Shown here piece by piece: positions 1 to 12,657 of a stretch of 64,000 nucleotides of DNA. Source of the stretch: Climacium dendroides (lineage: Eukaryota > Streptophyta > Bryopsida > Hypnales > Climaciaceae); assembly GCA_950106755.1 (NCBI GenBank), contig OX467083.1, forward strand, positions 48,684,555-48,748,554, read 5' to 3'. Each line of letters starts with the position of its first letter. The stretch's first letter is position 1. The notes beneath the pieces are model-generated. The model had not been told where the DNA came from. It made no database searches and was given only the letters and a program-made list of their open reading frames with translations. Position numbers and translations under genes: made by a program.

Positions 1-59
1 AAGTGACAAAGAGGACAGAAAGTGTCCTCATAGAGTTTTAAGTCTAGTTCAAATAGCTG

Positions 60-540
60 TAACTTTTGCATCTCAGGTCCAAATTCAGTAAAACCTGTTG
101 GTAAAGTTGCATTCTCCACTCTAGTTTGTATGATAAAATTTTCAGATTGATCCAAGATGTATTGATTTTTTGAAAGCCAATCGAAGTTCACAGCTTCAAT
201 TTGAGTTCACCAAACTTCATTTTAGGGCTGCAACTTCGGGGCCTTGTATCTCCTTCATCTATTCTTCACTTTCAATAAAATTTGTTGGGTTTTGTTCCTT
301 TTGAAGTATAGTTATTGTGGTAAAGTTTTCATGTCAATCCAAATTGTTTTGAATGTTTGGGAGCAATTCGAAGTTCGAAATCCTGCCATTTTTGGAGTAT
401 AGTGAACTTCGGCGGCTTGTTTCTTCTTCATACAGAGTCCAGTTTCAATAATTCTTCTTGGAAAAGTTGCGCATACTAGTCTAGTTTGTGTGGATAAAAT
501 TTCATGTTAATCCAAGAATTAATGAGTGACTAAGGAGCAT
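60..540. repeat. degenerate ~180-bp tandem repeat, three units
   Basis: Three blocks starting near 60, 240 and 415 share the order: a CTTCAT/TTCACT-like start, a 'TTTCAATAA' or 'CAGTAAAA' stretch, 'GGTAAAGTT'-like text, 'CTAGTTTGT', then 'AAAATTTTCA..TTGATCCAAG'. Units are clearly diverged. No coding potential follows the period. Confidence 0.45.
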
Positions 541-1117
541 TCTAGTAGAAGGAGGTTCAGCTTTAGATGTGTTTTTTGCAATTTTTCTTGTTGATTTGGG
601 ACATTTCAAAGCCGTTTTGTAGACACAATGAGTTAATTGAATGAAATTATTTTTCACCAATGTGTGTGTATAGTAGTTTTGAATCATTTTGTAGTCTAAA
701 GTTTTTTCATTTGAGTAGGTTTAGAAATCAAATTTCACCTCCAAATGTGTTTTTGGGAAAATTTCAGCATCCATTTTCAACACTAAAACATTACGATCTT
801 GTAATCTATGTGGCCAAATGATTTCAAATTTTGTACATGTCATTTACAACATGTGCACTACAAGATTGTACGGTTGAGATTTGTATAACTTGAAGACATT
901 TAGATCCATAAGGCTTCAAAAGCAATGATGTTTTTGAACCCCAAAAATTGAATGTCACTTTGGGGTTAAGATAGTGCTAAAGGTGCGGATTTAGCACTGT
1001 GGATGGCTGCTTTTAAAAGAAAAATGGGATTCGTAAAGGCAGCCAAATGTGTTCATGGTAAACAATGCTGATGCAGAATCAATGCCAATAGGTCAAATGG
1101 GTGTTTCATTGTAGCAT

Positions 1118-1147
1118 GTACTGTACAGTACTGTACAGTACAGTACT
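1118..1147. repeat. palindromic microsatellite (ACTGTACAGT)n
   Basis: About 30 bp built from ACTGTACAGT, itself a perfect 10-bp palindrome repeated head to tail. Each unit can fold on itself. Confidence 0.8.
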
Positions 1148-2991
1148 TTCCGTTCTTTTAAAGATCTGCTATTCATTATTCTTCTACCAATGTGCATTCG
1201 TATTGTTTTAGGAATAGCAACTAAGCAATTTTATTCATGAATTTTTTTTGTTGGCGCACTGTAGCACAGCTTATCAGCGGATTTTTTTTTTTTTTTTTTT
1301 TGGCGATTTGTCGCTGCTGTCAGACGAATTTAGCCTATCTGAACTAATCCCTCCATAAATGCGCCACTAGTGTGAGGGCATGTAAGCCTCTATTGTTAAA
1401 AAAAAACTGTACACCTTGCATGAAGAAGTGATGAAAATTGAGTGGAATACCAAAAATTGACATTGAACGCTATTGTTTGAGATTACACACACCTTTGAAG
1501 TCTGCTCGTAGGTGTAGTAATTGGAGAGTGACTGATTTTTGGTGCACATAGTTACCTTAGACAAAACATGTTTGTAATGTTTTAAGAAAATATTTACACA
1601 AGATTATTTGGGGACCTTCTATGACAATCTTGATTTGCATATGGCATGTACATCAGTGTTGGATGAATCTTTTGCTTAAAAAAGATGTGAAGACTTGAAA
1701 TATATATGGAAATTATATAGAGACTTAGAAAAGTGATGAATATTCAAACTTGGGGCAAGACAATTGCTCATACACATGAGAGCGTTGAGGTGTTGTTAGA
1801 GAAAGTATTCATAAACTGTAAAGACAAGGAGAAATTCTCAAAGTACTTCAAAGACACATGGATGAGAAAAATAGATATACCAATGTCCTTGCTACAAATT
1901 AGTGGTATTTTTGTATTGAATAGTTGTCATTATATTTTTATACTATGGTAGAGTATACACATCATTGTTTATTGTTTTCATATGGTCCAACCTTCCATCC
2001 AAAAACTTGTCATATTAAGTAGTAACATGTATATCTTAAATTTGCTATAAGTTTTCATTGCAAAGACATGTGGATGAAAGTTAATCTTGAGTTTCCTCAT
2101 GATAAACAAGACACAAATGCTTCAATTGGAGCTTACAACAATGTTATGAAGAAAAAACAAGTCCTCACTAAAAAACATTGCAACCTAAACCATTCAATTG
2201 GTTGTCACATTTTTTGATTGGAGAGCTTGCTAAACTTTATTAGTATTTGAATTTGCTAAAGCAAAATGATATTATAAAAATGTGTAAAGAAATAGAATTG
2301 TGAATGCCAATGTTACTCGAGCTTAGAAGACTTAGTCATTTGATGTCATTGCTTCACATGATGGAAGTGAACCTTTGATATTTATGGATCAAAGCCATTG
2401 ATTGCAAAGGTATACCTTATGTGGTCACAAGTGTAAGTACAAAATGGCCTAATTGTAATTGCAACACAGATAAACAAGTAAACTAGTGCAAACATTTCTT
2501 ATCCCCTAAAGTTCCAAGGTCCTTATTTCATCAAATTCCACTCAATATTGCCATATCTATTGCAAAGTGCAAATAACTTTAGGAATTATTATTTTTACAT
2601 ATCTAATTGTAGTATCTTGGACTAAACTAGTATGATAATGTGGTGAAGAAATTTCAAAAACTTTAACCTCATGAATTGTAAGATGTTTGTATTTGAAGTG
2701 AAGAAAATTGTTTTATGCACCTTGTATGTCTAGATTTTAAGGCTTGGAATTTTCTTAGCTTAAAATTTTGTCAATACACATGTTTTATTATAAAAAAATT
2801 CAGTTGAAAAATTAATTTGAAAGTCTTGGAAAAAATTCTAGAAAAAAAACACCTGATTTTTATTCTTTTAAAAATTATTAAGTAAAGTATGTTCAAAATT
2901 GCACTCAAAACTAAATTGGTGATAGCTCTAAAATGGAATTAGAATACAATAATCCCAATCGTGAGATTGTTCAAGTAAGAAAATTGAACAA

Positions 2992-3028
2992 TTTTTTTTT
3001 TTTTTTTTTTGGGGCGGGGGGGGGGGGG
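2992..3028. repeat. homopolymer tract: poly-T followed directly by poly-G
   Basis: About 18 T residues are followed by GGGGCG and then about a dozen G residues. The tract sits inside a decayed copy of the TTAA-type element family and is absent from the related copy at 47.9-48.8 kb. It may be partly a sequencing or assembly artefact. Confidence 0.75.
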
Positions 3029-4542
3029 AATTTGAGGAAATTGCATTCAAAATGAATCCTATAAGTTTGTTTGTTTTTTAAATGTTAAGATTGCTAAGAA
3101 AACAAAATTATTCATAACTTTTTCATCACTAATCCAAATTGAATGAATCAAATCATTTCATGTATACAAGATCATTTCCTATGAGAAACCAAATTTTAAA
3201 ATTTTTATTTTGACTTTTTGTGATTTTCTGGTGTTGACCAACAAACCTTCTTTTGGGCTTAGGGTGGCGAAACAAGACTATCCATAATTTTCTCATCATT
3301 GATTGAAATATAAATTATATTTCCAGAGACACATTATATGCGTTTTATCTCTTCAAAAAGTTTCAAAAAATCATGATGAAAATTAAGACCACAAGAGTCT
3401 CCTTAAAAATTTCTCGAGCTTTTAGCATGTGCAAACCCTTGGCAACTAATTTAAATTTTTCAAAAATATTTCCAACCATAGTTTGAGGAATGTAGGAGCT
3501 TCTTTAAGATTTATAAAAGTACGATACAAATAGGACTAATCTCATTCCCAAAATAGAAAAGAGAGAGTACAATTAATAGATTAGTATATGCCATCTCAAA
3601 TTATAATTGGTAATTCAAGTAGTCCACAAGTAGTTTGTATAGATTGTATAGATAGATATCTCGTTGAAAATATTTGAACCATTCAATTCCAAATAATAAG
3701 GTGAAAGTTATGAGTTTTATTTTGCAGGATATGAAGGTAGGAAAATCATATAAAGTCATCTTTTTCATCCAAATTTGAAAAATTTTAGATAGAAAAAGAA
3801 AAAGAAAATACCAATTGTTTACTAAAACATTTTTACCATTGGGATTAACAATTATTGATTTTTACAAAAGTTATTAGCGGTTTAGTTTTTTCTTTCATTC
3901 AATACCACCTTCTAATCTATAATATTTTCAGAAGATAAACATGAAAGTTTTTTGGTCAATTTTTTCATATATTCTCAACCCATTTTTCAACACATTGACT
4001 AAAATGCCTAAAATATAGGAAAAATGTACAATTTTAAAAAATTGTTGAAGGAAAAAACTTCACTTCTTGGAAAGGCTAGATCGAAGAGCCTACATTTTGA
4101 AATTTTGGCACATTTAATTTCCAATTTATGGAAATTTCTCTCTAAAATTTTAAAATGATGTCCTTGAACACGTAAATTGTAGTACGATTGGATTTTGTTA
4201 AAATTTAAATATTGATGAATATTTTGGCCTTCCCTTGGCCTTGTCTTGGATATGAGTATTTTGAAGCAACTTTGGGCCTCTAAACATGCAAGATTTTCAT
4301 GGATTAATTTTGGAATTCAAATTGTCATTTTCAAAATTTTAAATTATTACATACATTTTAATTCCATTATTTCAGATTTAAAATAGAATTGAAATACTTT
4401 AAATAAATTTTATTTTTTTTCTTTGAATATTAGCATGCTAATTTATAAAACATTAGTATGTTATTGTGCCGTTGCCATGGCCAAAATAAAAGTAAAAATA
4501 ATTTTTAAAATTTAAAATTTATAAAAAAATTGAAATTCAATA

Positions 4543-5129
4543 CTCTCTCTATCTCCAAATGATCCTTTTGTTGGCCTTAATTTTTTGTTCCAAAATGATC
4601 TTCCTATTGCACTTTGTGATGTTGTAAATAGATTAGATTTGGTTTTTGATTGGTATTTGAGACCAACAAAACACTCCAACTAGTAGTAGATTCCCCCTCC
4701 ATCCATGCAATCACTAGTTAAAATACAAATGAAATGACTAAAAGGGTGAATCAACATTATTCATTCTTATTTTTGCATTTCTTTGAATATTGCCCGATTG
4801 AAGAGGATGAAGCTCTAGGAAGTGAAACAAAGGGCCACATGTGGTCTTGGGCATATACTAAATGCCTACAAAATGATGACCTCACATTCAACATTTAATT
4901 GACCAATTAATGTTGCTCCTTGAAAATCCCCCCTCAAATCCCTCCCCCAAATCTATATTTCAATATTTTCAAACTGCACTTTGAAAAGGGCTTTGAAACC
5001 CAAAGTTTCTAGAATTTAGAAGTGAACCAATTTCTACTTATAATGCAAAATTGATTTTTAAAATGTTATTTTTAGCCTTAATTTATGATGTTTTGTCCAA
5101 TAGGAAGATCATTTTGGGACAAGAGGTAG
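4543..5129. mobile_element. Stowaway-like MITE (Tc1/mariner type)
   Basis: The left end reads CTCTCTCTATCTCCAAATGA and the right end is its approximate inverse (TCATTTTGGGACAAGAGGTAG); both are flanked by TA (4541-4542 and 5130-5131). Ends of the type CTCCCTCC..TCCCAAAATG with a TA target duplication are typical of Stowaway elements. At 587 bp it is long for that group and has no coding capacity. The inverted ends are imperfect, so the copy is old. Confidence 0.55.
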
Positions 5130-5304
5130 TATCTTTTATGCATGAAATAGTGTAAGGGTTTGGTTGCAATGTAAGAGATTGAGTTTTTGATATGAATAGA
5201 AAGTTCTATGCACAAAGGAGTGCAAGGGATTTTTTTCATTGTATTTGGACATGTAATGTGCAAGTTATAGTTTTTCCAAAACAAAAGAAAATTTAATTTA
5301 ATTT

Positions 5305-5518
5305 TTGAATTCATAATAACTTTGAAATTCAATAACTTTCACACCATAGGTCCAAACGCCACAAAACAAAGCCTGTGCATCCTTCCTTGTGCAAAGCTAT
5401 TCAAATGGTACCAAGAGCACTACTCGATGCCTCATAGTTTTTTAGATCTTGGTGTATCAATCAACACACAACTTGGAAGATCTCAATGTAGCAAACAAAA
5501 CAAAACAACCTATTTTAA
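5305..5518. repeat. dispersed repeat, second copy at 56980-57155
   Basis: Both copies share 'AACTTTGAAATTCAATAACT', a 'GCATCCTTCCTTG'-like block, 'GGTACCAAG' and a terminal 'GATCTCAA...CAAACAAAACAAAAC'. The family was not identified and neither copy encodes anything recognisable. Confidence 0.55.
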
Positions 5519-6202
5519 TCCCTAAAGGATCATTGTCCTTTTAAAAAAGTTGTTTTTACTCATAGATTATATTTTTGTCTACATGGAAAGCTTTGATCCA
5601 TTCCATTTGGATTTGTTATAAGAAAGTTATGGATAATTTTGTCTTTTGGGCAATTAGAGCATCTCCTTGAAGAAATGACTTGTAGATTCATTTTTGAATG
5701 CAAATTTTATAATTTTTCAAGAAAAAACATTCCACGTGGTTTAGTTTGATTGCTAGAACAATCTCACCATTGAAATTAGTGCATTTTAATTCCATCTTAG
5801 AGATATTAATAATTTAGATTTTCCTTCTATTTTGTATTCAATTCTATTTAATAGTTTTTAAAGAATAAAAAATATGTTTTTTAAAATTATTTTTTTCTCT
5901 TAGACCCTCAACTCAATTCTCCACCATAAAGATTGAAAGCTCAAAACTTTGTAGTGCAAAAAATTAAAGTTAAGAAGGTTCAAAGTCAAATAATCTAGTT
6001 CTACAATGTGTTCACTTTCAACATAGATATCTTGCAATCTATGTGGTCAAAAACTTTAAAAATTTTCCTGCATATTCTTATACTATTTAGGTGTAAGATC
6101 TTATGGTTAGATGTAAAAAAATTCAGATTTTTTACTCTTTGCTATAGAAATGACAGTTTTGAGTGGTTTTTTTGTAGAAAAAAGGCCTTGGTTCTTTAGG
6201 GG
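5519..6202. mobile_element. TTAA-type MITE, decayed copy
   Basis: The left junction is TTAA (5515-5518) followed by TCCCTAAAGGATC; the right end is TTCTTTAGGGG followed by CTAA, one change from TTAA. The interior resembles the reverse complement of 47876-48795. Same family as the elements at 10711 and 47876. No transposase is encoded. Confidence 0.5.
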
Positions 6203-6865
6203 CTAAGGTATAGATTGGATATTATGTAGAATTTGAGCTTACAACTTGAACCTATAGAAGTCATGAAGCCCAATTTTAACTTTGGTGACTTGGAAATATT
6301 GCAAACTCAAGGAACTCAAAAACACAAAACTTGAGATGAAGAAATAACCTTTACCTAAAGCTAGTGGTAGAACAATAGTCATGGTTGTGACCATATACAA
6401 GTAAAAGTTTAAGGTAGGATGCTCTGAAAGTGACCTTGTTTTAAAATTGGCCACTAATACATAAATACATTTTGCTTTCTTCAATGTACCAATAGTGTAC
6501 ATTTAAAGAGGTGGTCGTTATTAATGACCACTTTGTTTCAATTTCAGAAATTTGTAACTTATTCCATGAAGTTCCAAAAAATATGAAACAAATTTAGTTT
6601 GATGCCAATTCCATTTTCCCTCCTACGAAAATTTAATGGAAATTGATTCAAGGAATTTGATTTCCCCCCTAAAGGTTGAGAGATTGCTTTAACCCTAAGC
6701 ATACTACCTTACCGCAAGCCATTGGAAAAGCACTGCTTCACAAGAACTCCCTGGGAACAAAGTCTACTTGGCTCCATGAGTGCGCCTTCCTTCATTGATC
6801 CACTGCTCTTGTTTGTTACCCACTCAGACGAGGGCAACCAACATAAAGCCAACAAAACATTTTTA

Positions 6866-7023
6866 ACCATGGTTTTCATACTGGACAAGTTATTATTCAT
6901 TTCTTGTCTTATAGGACGAGTTACTATTCATCAAATGTACCTCTCAAGTACATTTGATGAATAGTAACTCGTCCTACAGGACAAGAAATGAATAGTAACT
7001 TGTCCAATATGACAACCATGCTT
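6866..7023. repeat. long perfect-stem inverted repeat (hairpin)
   Basis: GGACAAGTTATTATTCATTT at about 6885 is answered by AAATGAATAGTAACTTGTCC ending at about 7008. The ~58-nt arms are nearly perfect, meet around 6946-6951 with a very short loop, and extend further outward with weaker matching (AACCATGG.../...CATGCTT). This looks like a foldback MITE. The TTAA-type element at 7028 starts immediately after it. Confidence 0.75.
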
Positions 7024-7027
7024 TTAA

Positions 7028-7692
7028 CCCATTAAGGACTATGATCGATTTTCTAAAAGGTGGCCAGATGTTTTATGGTCTTAGGTTGAACATGTAAAAA
7101 AATATCAAATTGTGATGCATTTTGGAGATTTGATCATATTGATGGAATTGTTGTAAATGCTTGGGGCTCTGTGCTAATGCAATAATGAATTGTGTATTGA
7201 TTTCCTTATTGATTACCATATTTTCAGTTGATATTTTGTTTGTTTTTTCAACACCACACCTGCATAATAACACAAATTATCCTGATTATTGTTCTCCCAA
7301 TTCCCCACATCCCTTCCCTTTTGTCTACATTCAAATTCACTTTAAAACTTTGGTTATCAATGAAAAAGTATCAATCATTAGATGAAATTCAGGTGGTCTA
7401 CAGAACCACGAGTTTCTACGAGTTTCTGAACTATGGGAGCTTAGCTGCAGTAATAGTCTGATATGGCAGAGTGATTACCACATCACATAATAATAAAATA
7501 TTAATTTTAAATTTTTTCAAAAAATTTAAAATCTTGAATTTTAATCCTTTTTTTAAAACTTTTTTAAATAATTTTAAATTTTGACCAGTAGTGGCTAGTT
7601 CCCAATATGGAGAATGGGCTTGAAATGACCCTCCAATGTAGATGAAAATCATCTAATGTCAACCAAAAAGTGGTTGACAAGTCCTTAAAGGA
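7028..7692. mobile_element. TTAA-type MITE
   Basis: Flanked by TTAA on both sides (7024-7027 and 7693-7696), with inverted ends CCCATTAAGGAC and GTCCTTAAAGGA. No transposase frame inside. The TTAA target plus ends starting CCC match the pattern of piggyBac-type elements, but assignment to that superfamily is inference. Confidence 0.6.
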
Positions 7693-8011
7693 TTAACCCT
7701 TAAAGGACGATGGAGTGACCTTGGAAATCATTAGTTTTCATACCCATATGAATCATTGGCTTAAAAAATTACAAAAGCACTCATTGGAAGTCAAAGTACT
7801 ATAGAAGATCTCCCCTTTCCACACAAAATTTTGAGGATGAATAGTTGCACTTTTATCCTATATGGAGAGATTCTCCTATCATCTATCGGATGCTAAATGT
7901 CTGCCTTGACATTTAAAGGTTAAACTTGGAAACAATGTAACCAACACAAGGAGTCACTTGGAATGGCAAATTTAGAGTGAAGACAAGCAAGGTCCGGGAA
8001 GTCAACTGATA

Positions 8012-8200
8012 CACTAGAACCTCTCTAAGTACACCCTCCATAAGTCAATAAACCCCTCTTAACCAATATTGTCAAACCAATCTTGGACTTGTCCCTATAC
8101 AAAGGTTATGACTAAAAATGACCCTCTGTAAACAAAGAAACCTCTTTAATGCAATCTTGTCAAATGGTCCCGGACCTGTTGGTTAAAAGAGGTTCTACTA
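8012..8200. mobile_element. Emigrant/pogo-like MITE
   Basis: Inverted ends CACTAGAACCTCTCTAAG and GGTTAAAAGAGGTTCTACTA are flanked by TA on both sides (8010-8011 and 8201-8202). The 'AGAACCTCT.TAA' end with TA duplication is like the Emigrant (pogo) MITEs of plants. Length 189 bp, non-coding. Confidence 0.6.
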
Positions 8201-8761
8201 TAATAAGTCTTATTGCAAACAGAACTGGTTGCAATTTGACAACATCTGCCAAAACTTGATGAAATTTTTCGTACAAATTTCTATTTGGAGTAAAAAATAG
8301 AGAAAATAACCAGACTTTCGGTACTTGAAAACATGGTTCAGTAAGTAAGGGAGTTGGAGGGAATTAGATGGTACAACTAAAAAAACCCTTCTGGACCAGT
8401 GGTTCCTCTTTTTCAGGGCTAAGTTGTTAACTTACTGCAGATGGGAGTGGCCAAGTGGGCTGATGCCAGTCAACCTTGGTGCAACGGAGATCCTGGCTTT
8501 GATAAATAACGGTGAGGTAAAGTATACTAACTTCGGTAAAAAATCCCTTCCTATTTCCGGGTGAGCCAGCTTTGATCAAGATCAAAACAGTCCATACTTC
8601 ACACGGGGTACACGAGGTACAAGCAACAGCTTGCACAAAACAAAAGACTGAAATTAGGTTGCCCCACACTAATTTTGCCACATTTACCACTGAAATAAAT
8701 GTTTTTCCATTATTGGAGTTAATCATAAAGTTTCTCTTGTGTTTGTAAAATGCAAGCTTAA

Positions 8762-9501
8762 CCCAGTAAGGACTGACCCATGACCGCTGATTTCAAGCCT
8801 CATTCCGTATCACCCAATTTGCTAACATTTTGCAACTAAATATGAATGAAAAATTTTATATTCATTTTAAAGCTGAAATTACATGTCAGCTGCTTTACTT
8901 TACAAAAAAATTTAGATTTTTTTATGAAAAATTGATTATTTTGAGAATTTTTGAAGAAAAAGTGAAGAAAAATCACCACAAATAGAAAATTATTTCAAAA
9001 AATTAAAAAAAATTCACCATGTGTATATACTACAGTAACAAACATTATGGTATAAACTCAATTTCCATGTCATTCTCTAATTAAAATTTAATTGACATTT
9101 GAAAATACATCCAAAGTTCAAATTGCAATAAAATATTTAATATTAGGAATTTTTTCAAAATTCAAATTGGAGTAAAAACTAGAGAAGATGAACTTCATTT
9201 TGTTAGTTTGGCTCAAACTCAAAAAATATCATTTTTGTGGAGAAATTCCAGATTTAGAGCAAGGAGCAACAACTTCCCAAAATGCACTAAAATGGTATAT
9301 TTTGTGATCCGTTTTTTCTACTAACTTCTCATTTAGATAAAGACAAACATTGGCAAGACTAAAAATTCAATTGGATAATCTTCATAACCCACCTTGAAGG
9401 GTCAATAATTAAAAAATGGATAAAAAAATGCTTCTAATCTTTGTACACACCATTCTGTAGTCATCCAAATGCCACAAAATGGCGTTGGCAGCGTTACTGG
9501 G
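8762..9501. mobile_element. TTAA-type MITE with perfect ends
   Basis: TTAACCCAGTAA (8758-8769) and TTACTGGGTTAA (9494-9505) are perfect inverse complements, so the element is bounded by TTAA and has ends CCCAGTAA. The 740-bp interior, reverse-complemented, is similar to the element at 13575-14304. Non-coding. Confidence 0.75.
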
Positions 9502-9505
9502 TTAA

Positions 9506-10710
9506 ATGAAGGTTTAACTAAGAAACATGGCACCAAACACTATCAGACCTCAGTTTGGGTGCTCCAAGAAGTTTTGTCCTGTGTTTTTTTCAAACTCCAG
9601 CTTGTGGTCCCACATTCAATACACTTTACAATTAACTCTATTGTATAAGAATGCACTACTCTTGAATTAGGTGTTGTTGTAATTGGGACTCATGAACCTC
9701 CATGTGTACAAACGGAGGTATTTTTAGTAATATTTGTTGGCTTCCATGGCTTGTAAAGTAACTTTTTTGATGTAAAGCAACTAATTGCATGTTTAGGCAA
9801 CTCGTTTTCACTATTTTGTGAAATTTAGATGGTTCATTTTAAGAGAGTTATTTGAGAATTTTATCTAAGGTTGGTATTCACTTTCATGTATTAACAAGCG
9901 CACAACAAAGGTAAGGGCTACACAATTGTGTTTTTTTTTAGTTGGTAGAGTGATCTGCGCTTTGGAGTGTATGCAAGTAAGGAAATAATAGATAGAATCA
10001 TCTACATAATTATATAGGTTCATCTACAAAGTATCTATTACAAATAGTTTTTGTTGGAGAGTCTAGAGATTTTATCTATTATTTCTAATATTTTTCTTAG
10101 TATTAAAAGAAACTAATGTCCAAACCAAGTAAGATTTTGACGAATATTCACCAACAAAAAATTTGGTAAAGTCACGTAGTTGTGACTTTGTAAAATCATT
10201 CCATTTGGGATTTTTATTTTTGAAATATACAACCATATATGTGAGGGTTGATTTTAAATAGGACTATATTTAACTCTATGAAATTCTAAGATTTTTCATT
10301 CAAATTTCAAAAGATATATTGTAAAGGAATCTATAATATCCTTGCAATCATAAACAAAAACCTACAAAAGCTATTCAATGCATGTAGGGGTCGCAATTCA
10401 AAAGTAAAAAACATACTCAAAAACTTTTGGGGACACATTTATTGGTGTTACCGTAGTTGATGCTTATACATGTTGATTCAGTACTTATTATATGAATGAA
10501 ATTACTTCTAAAGGATCAATCTATATCCACAAAATTGAACTTTACATTTTCTTTACTTTGATTGCTTCCATTTTGTAATTTATTAAGAATGAATTTTTTT
10601 TACATTTATACTTAAAGAGATGAGATCACATGACTTCATTAAGTTTTAAATTTTCAAATATTTTCTTGTAAAGGTTTGAAAATTTCATTAATTTTTGACA
10701 TTAAGCAAAC
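9506..10710. other. AT-rich gene-free stretch
   Basis: No reading frame, RNA gene or well-bounded element could be supported. Composition is uniformly AT-rich, like the neighbouring repeats. Confidence 0.5.
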
Positions 10711-11262
10711 CTCTAAAGTCCGAAAGTCCCTACAAGGGACTATTGGGATTTTGGGTAGGCTTGTGTGATATCAATTTTTCACATTATTTTTTTGAAAATT
10801 AAAAAAGAAATCGTGTTAGTTTTCTAGGAATATAATTTTAATTTCAATCGGTTTGTGCCTAGAAACAAAAGTTATGCCATCATAAGTCTAAAAAGCAACT
10901 CAAGTGGCAATTCAAAAAAATCACAAAAAGGTGAACTTTTTAAATTTTTTTTTTCTCAAAGATTATATTTTTGTCTACATTTGAAGCTTTGATTCATTCT
11001 ATTTGAACTAGATTGCCCAAAAAATTTAGCTGATCAAGGTATTAAATAAACTTGTTTTTTTTACTTTAAATGCAAATATCTTGCAATTTATGTAGTCAAA
11101 GTTTGTGAAATTTTTCCACGCATTTTTATACTAGTGTAGTACAAGATCGTATTGTAGTTAGATTTGCAAATAAAAACAAATTTTAAAGTTTTATGCTCTT
11201 TGCAATAAAAATGGTAGTTTTAAGTGAGTTTTGATGGAAAAAAGGCCTTGGGACTTTAGGGG
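10711..11262. mobile_element. TTAA-type MITE, reverse orientation, decayed left end
   Basis: The right end GGGACTTTAGGGG is followed by TTAA (11263-11266) and is the inverse complement of the left end of the 47876 element. The left end (near 10708-10723, ACCTCTAAAGTCC) has lost the TTAA. The following 11285-11600 also carries text typical of this family's interior (CAAATTGGAGTAGAAAATAG). Confidence 0.5.
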
Positions 11263-11761
11263 TTAAAGTCAAGAAAACTCACATTAAATATACAATAATA
11301 TAATTAAAAATTTTAAAATTTTTACCACAGGTATAAATTATGGTATAAAACATCATGGTGTGAACCAAAATTTAATGTCATTCTATAGTCAATAAACCTC
11401 GGTTAGAGACCCAATGTTCAAATTGCATTAAAATATTAAAATTTGAAATTTTTTTGATTGTCAAATTGGAGTAGAAAATAGAATTAATAAAAATCATTTC
11501 ATTAGGTCTGGTCATTTTCAAAAGAATAATTTTATAGTTGAAATTTCAATCATTACTATGGTTGTTCAATGTAGAAGTTGCAAAATGTATAGTACTATAA
11601 AAACCATAACTACCCACAATCTAAAACTCCTCATAACTTTCATCTCATTAATCAAAATGGAATGATTCAAAACTTCTTGCTCATATATAAATCTAGAAAC
11701 CAATTTCAAATTTATAGTTTTTTGAAAAGTGATTTTTAAAGAAGTTTTTTGAGTTGCTCAC

Positions 11762-12403
11762 CATATTACAATTGAATTTAGAGCCTTTTTGTGTGTGAAG
11801 TCAAGGATAACCAATTCACCTTTATTGATCTTCAAATACATTTGAGTTCTTCAGGTTCGGGATAGTCTTTGTAATCATGACATCGCCTCAATCTTGGATC
11901 CAGCAGTGACAGACTCAAATCCCAACATGGAAGCGGTATGGAAAGTTGCTGATGTTGCTATGCAGAGTGTGGAGCCTCTCGGTGTGCATAGGCCAACAAT
12001 GACTGAAGTGGTGCGCGAGCTGCAAAGCAGCTTTGACAATAGAAGCAACCAATGTGCGATTGACTCAACCACCTGCTTTGCATTCCTTGCAGCCATCGGG
12101 AATCTCAGACTACTCTTCTGCATCGTATGTACCTACGAGCTTCCCAACACTGAGGTAGCTGGGATGAGGATTTAGGGTTTGCAGTTTGAAATTCAAGCAT
12201 CGTTAGTTGCCATTCATTGTGTGACTGTGTCAGGTATTCATATGTGATGATATCATGGTTGCCTGGACCAAATCACCTTGAATTTGCAATGGATCAGAGG
12301 TGTCCAGGATCTTATCATCTCAGTTCAGGTCATGGCAGAGGTTTCTCAGGTTATGAACTGGAAGCTCAAGCATCTTCAAGTCATAACCCGTGAAGCTGAG
12401 ACG
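11762..12403 (+). pseudogene. receptor-kinase terminal-exon relic (copy X)
   Basis: This block is nearly identical to 24356-25029 of gene A: the end of intron 13, the acceptor CAG, the last exon encoding the C-terminal kinase lobe ([15 protein letters not shown], then [12 protein letters not shown]), and 3' flank. No other exon lies upstream. One extra A near 12024-12026 (GCTGCAAAGCAG against GCTGCAAGCAG in A) shifts the frame, so the tail is garbled. The intron part has a single copy of a ~33-bp segment that is doubled in gene A. It sits upstream of A in the same orientation, where the 3' end of a preceding array member should lie, so I read it as the remnant of a lost copy. Non-functional as a kinase. 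Confidence 0.85.
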
Positions 12404-12439
12404 CCAGTTAAAGCAACATGTAGGATGAGTTGTAATTCC

Positions 12440-12550
12440 ATCCAGCCCCAAGTATAAACGCCTTGGGCCAGATTTGGAGAAGTTGAACAATCCTATTGGT
12501 TCAAACTTGGAGAGTTCCGACTAGCCTTCAATCTGGCCCCAAGAATAAAC
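12440..12550. repeat. small imperfect inverted repeat
   Basis: CTTGGGCCAGATTT near 12462 is answered by AATCTGGCCCCAAG near 12530. It lies between the copy X relic and the shared 5' flank. Possibly a small MITE; boundaries not resolved. Confidence 0.35.
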
Positions 12551-12657
12551 TGGCCCTAAGATACACACAACAAGATCGTGTATTGTGTATCTCATTAAAT
12601 CCAATTTTGTAACTCAAAATTAATCTAATTTTGAAGTAAGAAACAAAAACTAGAAGC

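Larger units (their letters stand above)
1..4542. other. AT-rich gene-free region
   Basis: No coding region can be supported here: the open frames are short, lack recognisable motifs and show no exon-like composition. Three smaller signals inside are listed separately (a degenerate ~180-bp tandem repeat at 60-540, a palindromic microsatellite near 1118, and a T/G homopolymer tract near 2992). About 2580-3420 resembles, in the same orientation, the interior of the TTAA-type element at 47876-48795, so it is probably a decayed member of that family. Confidence 0.6.
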
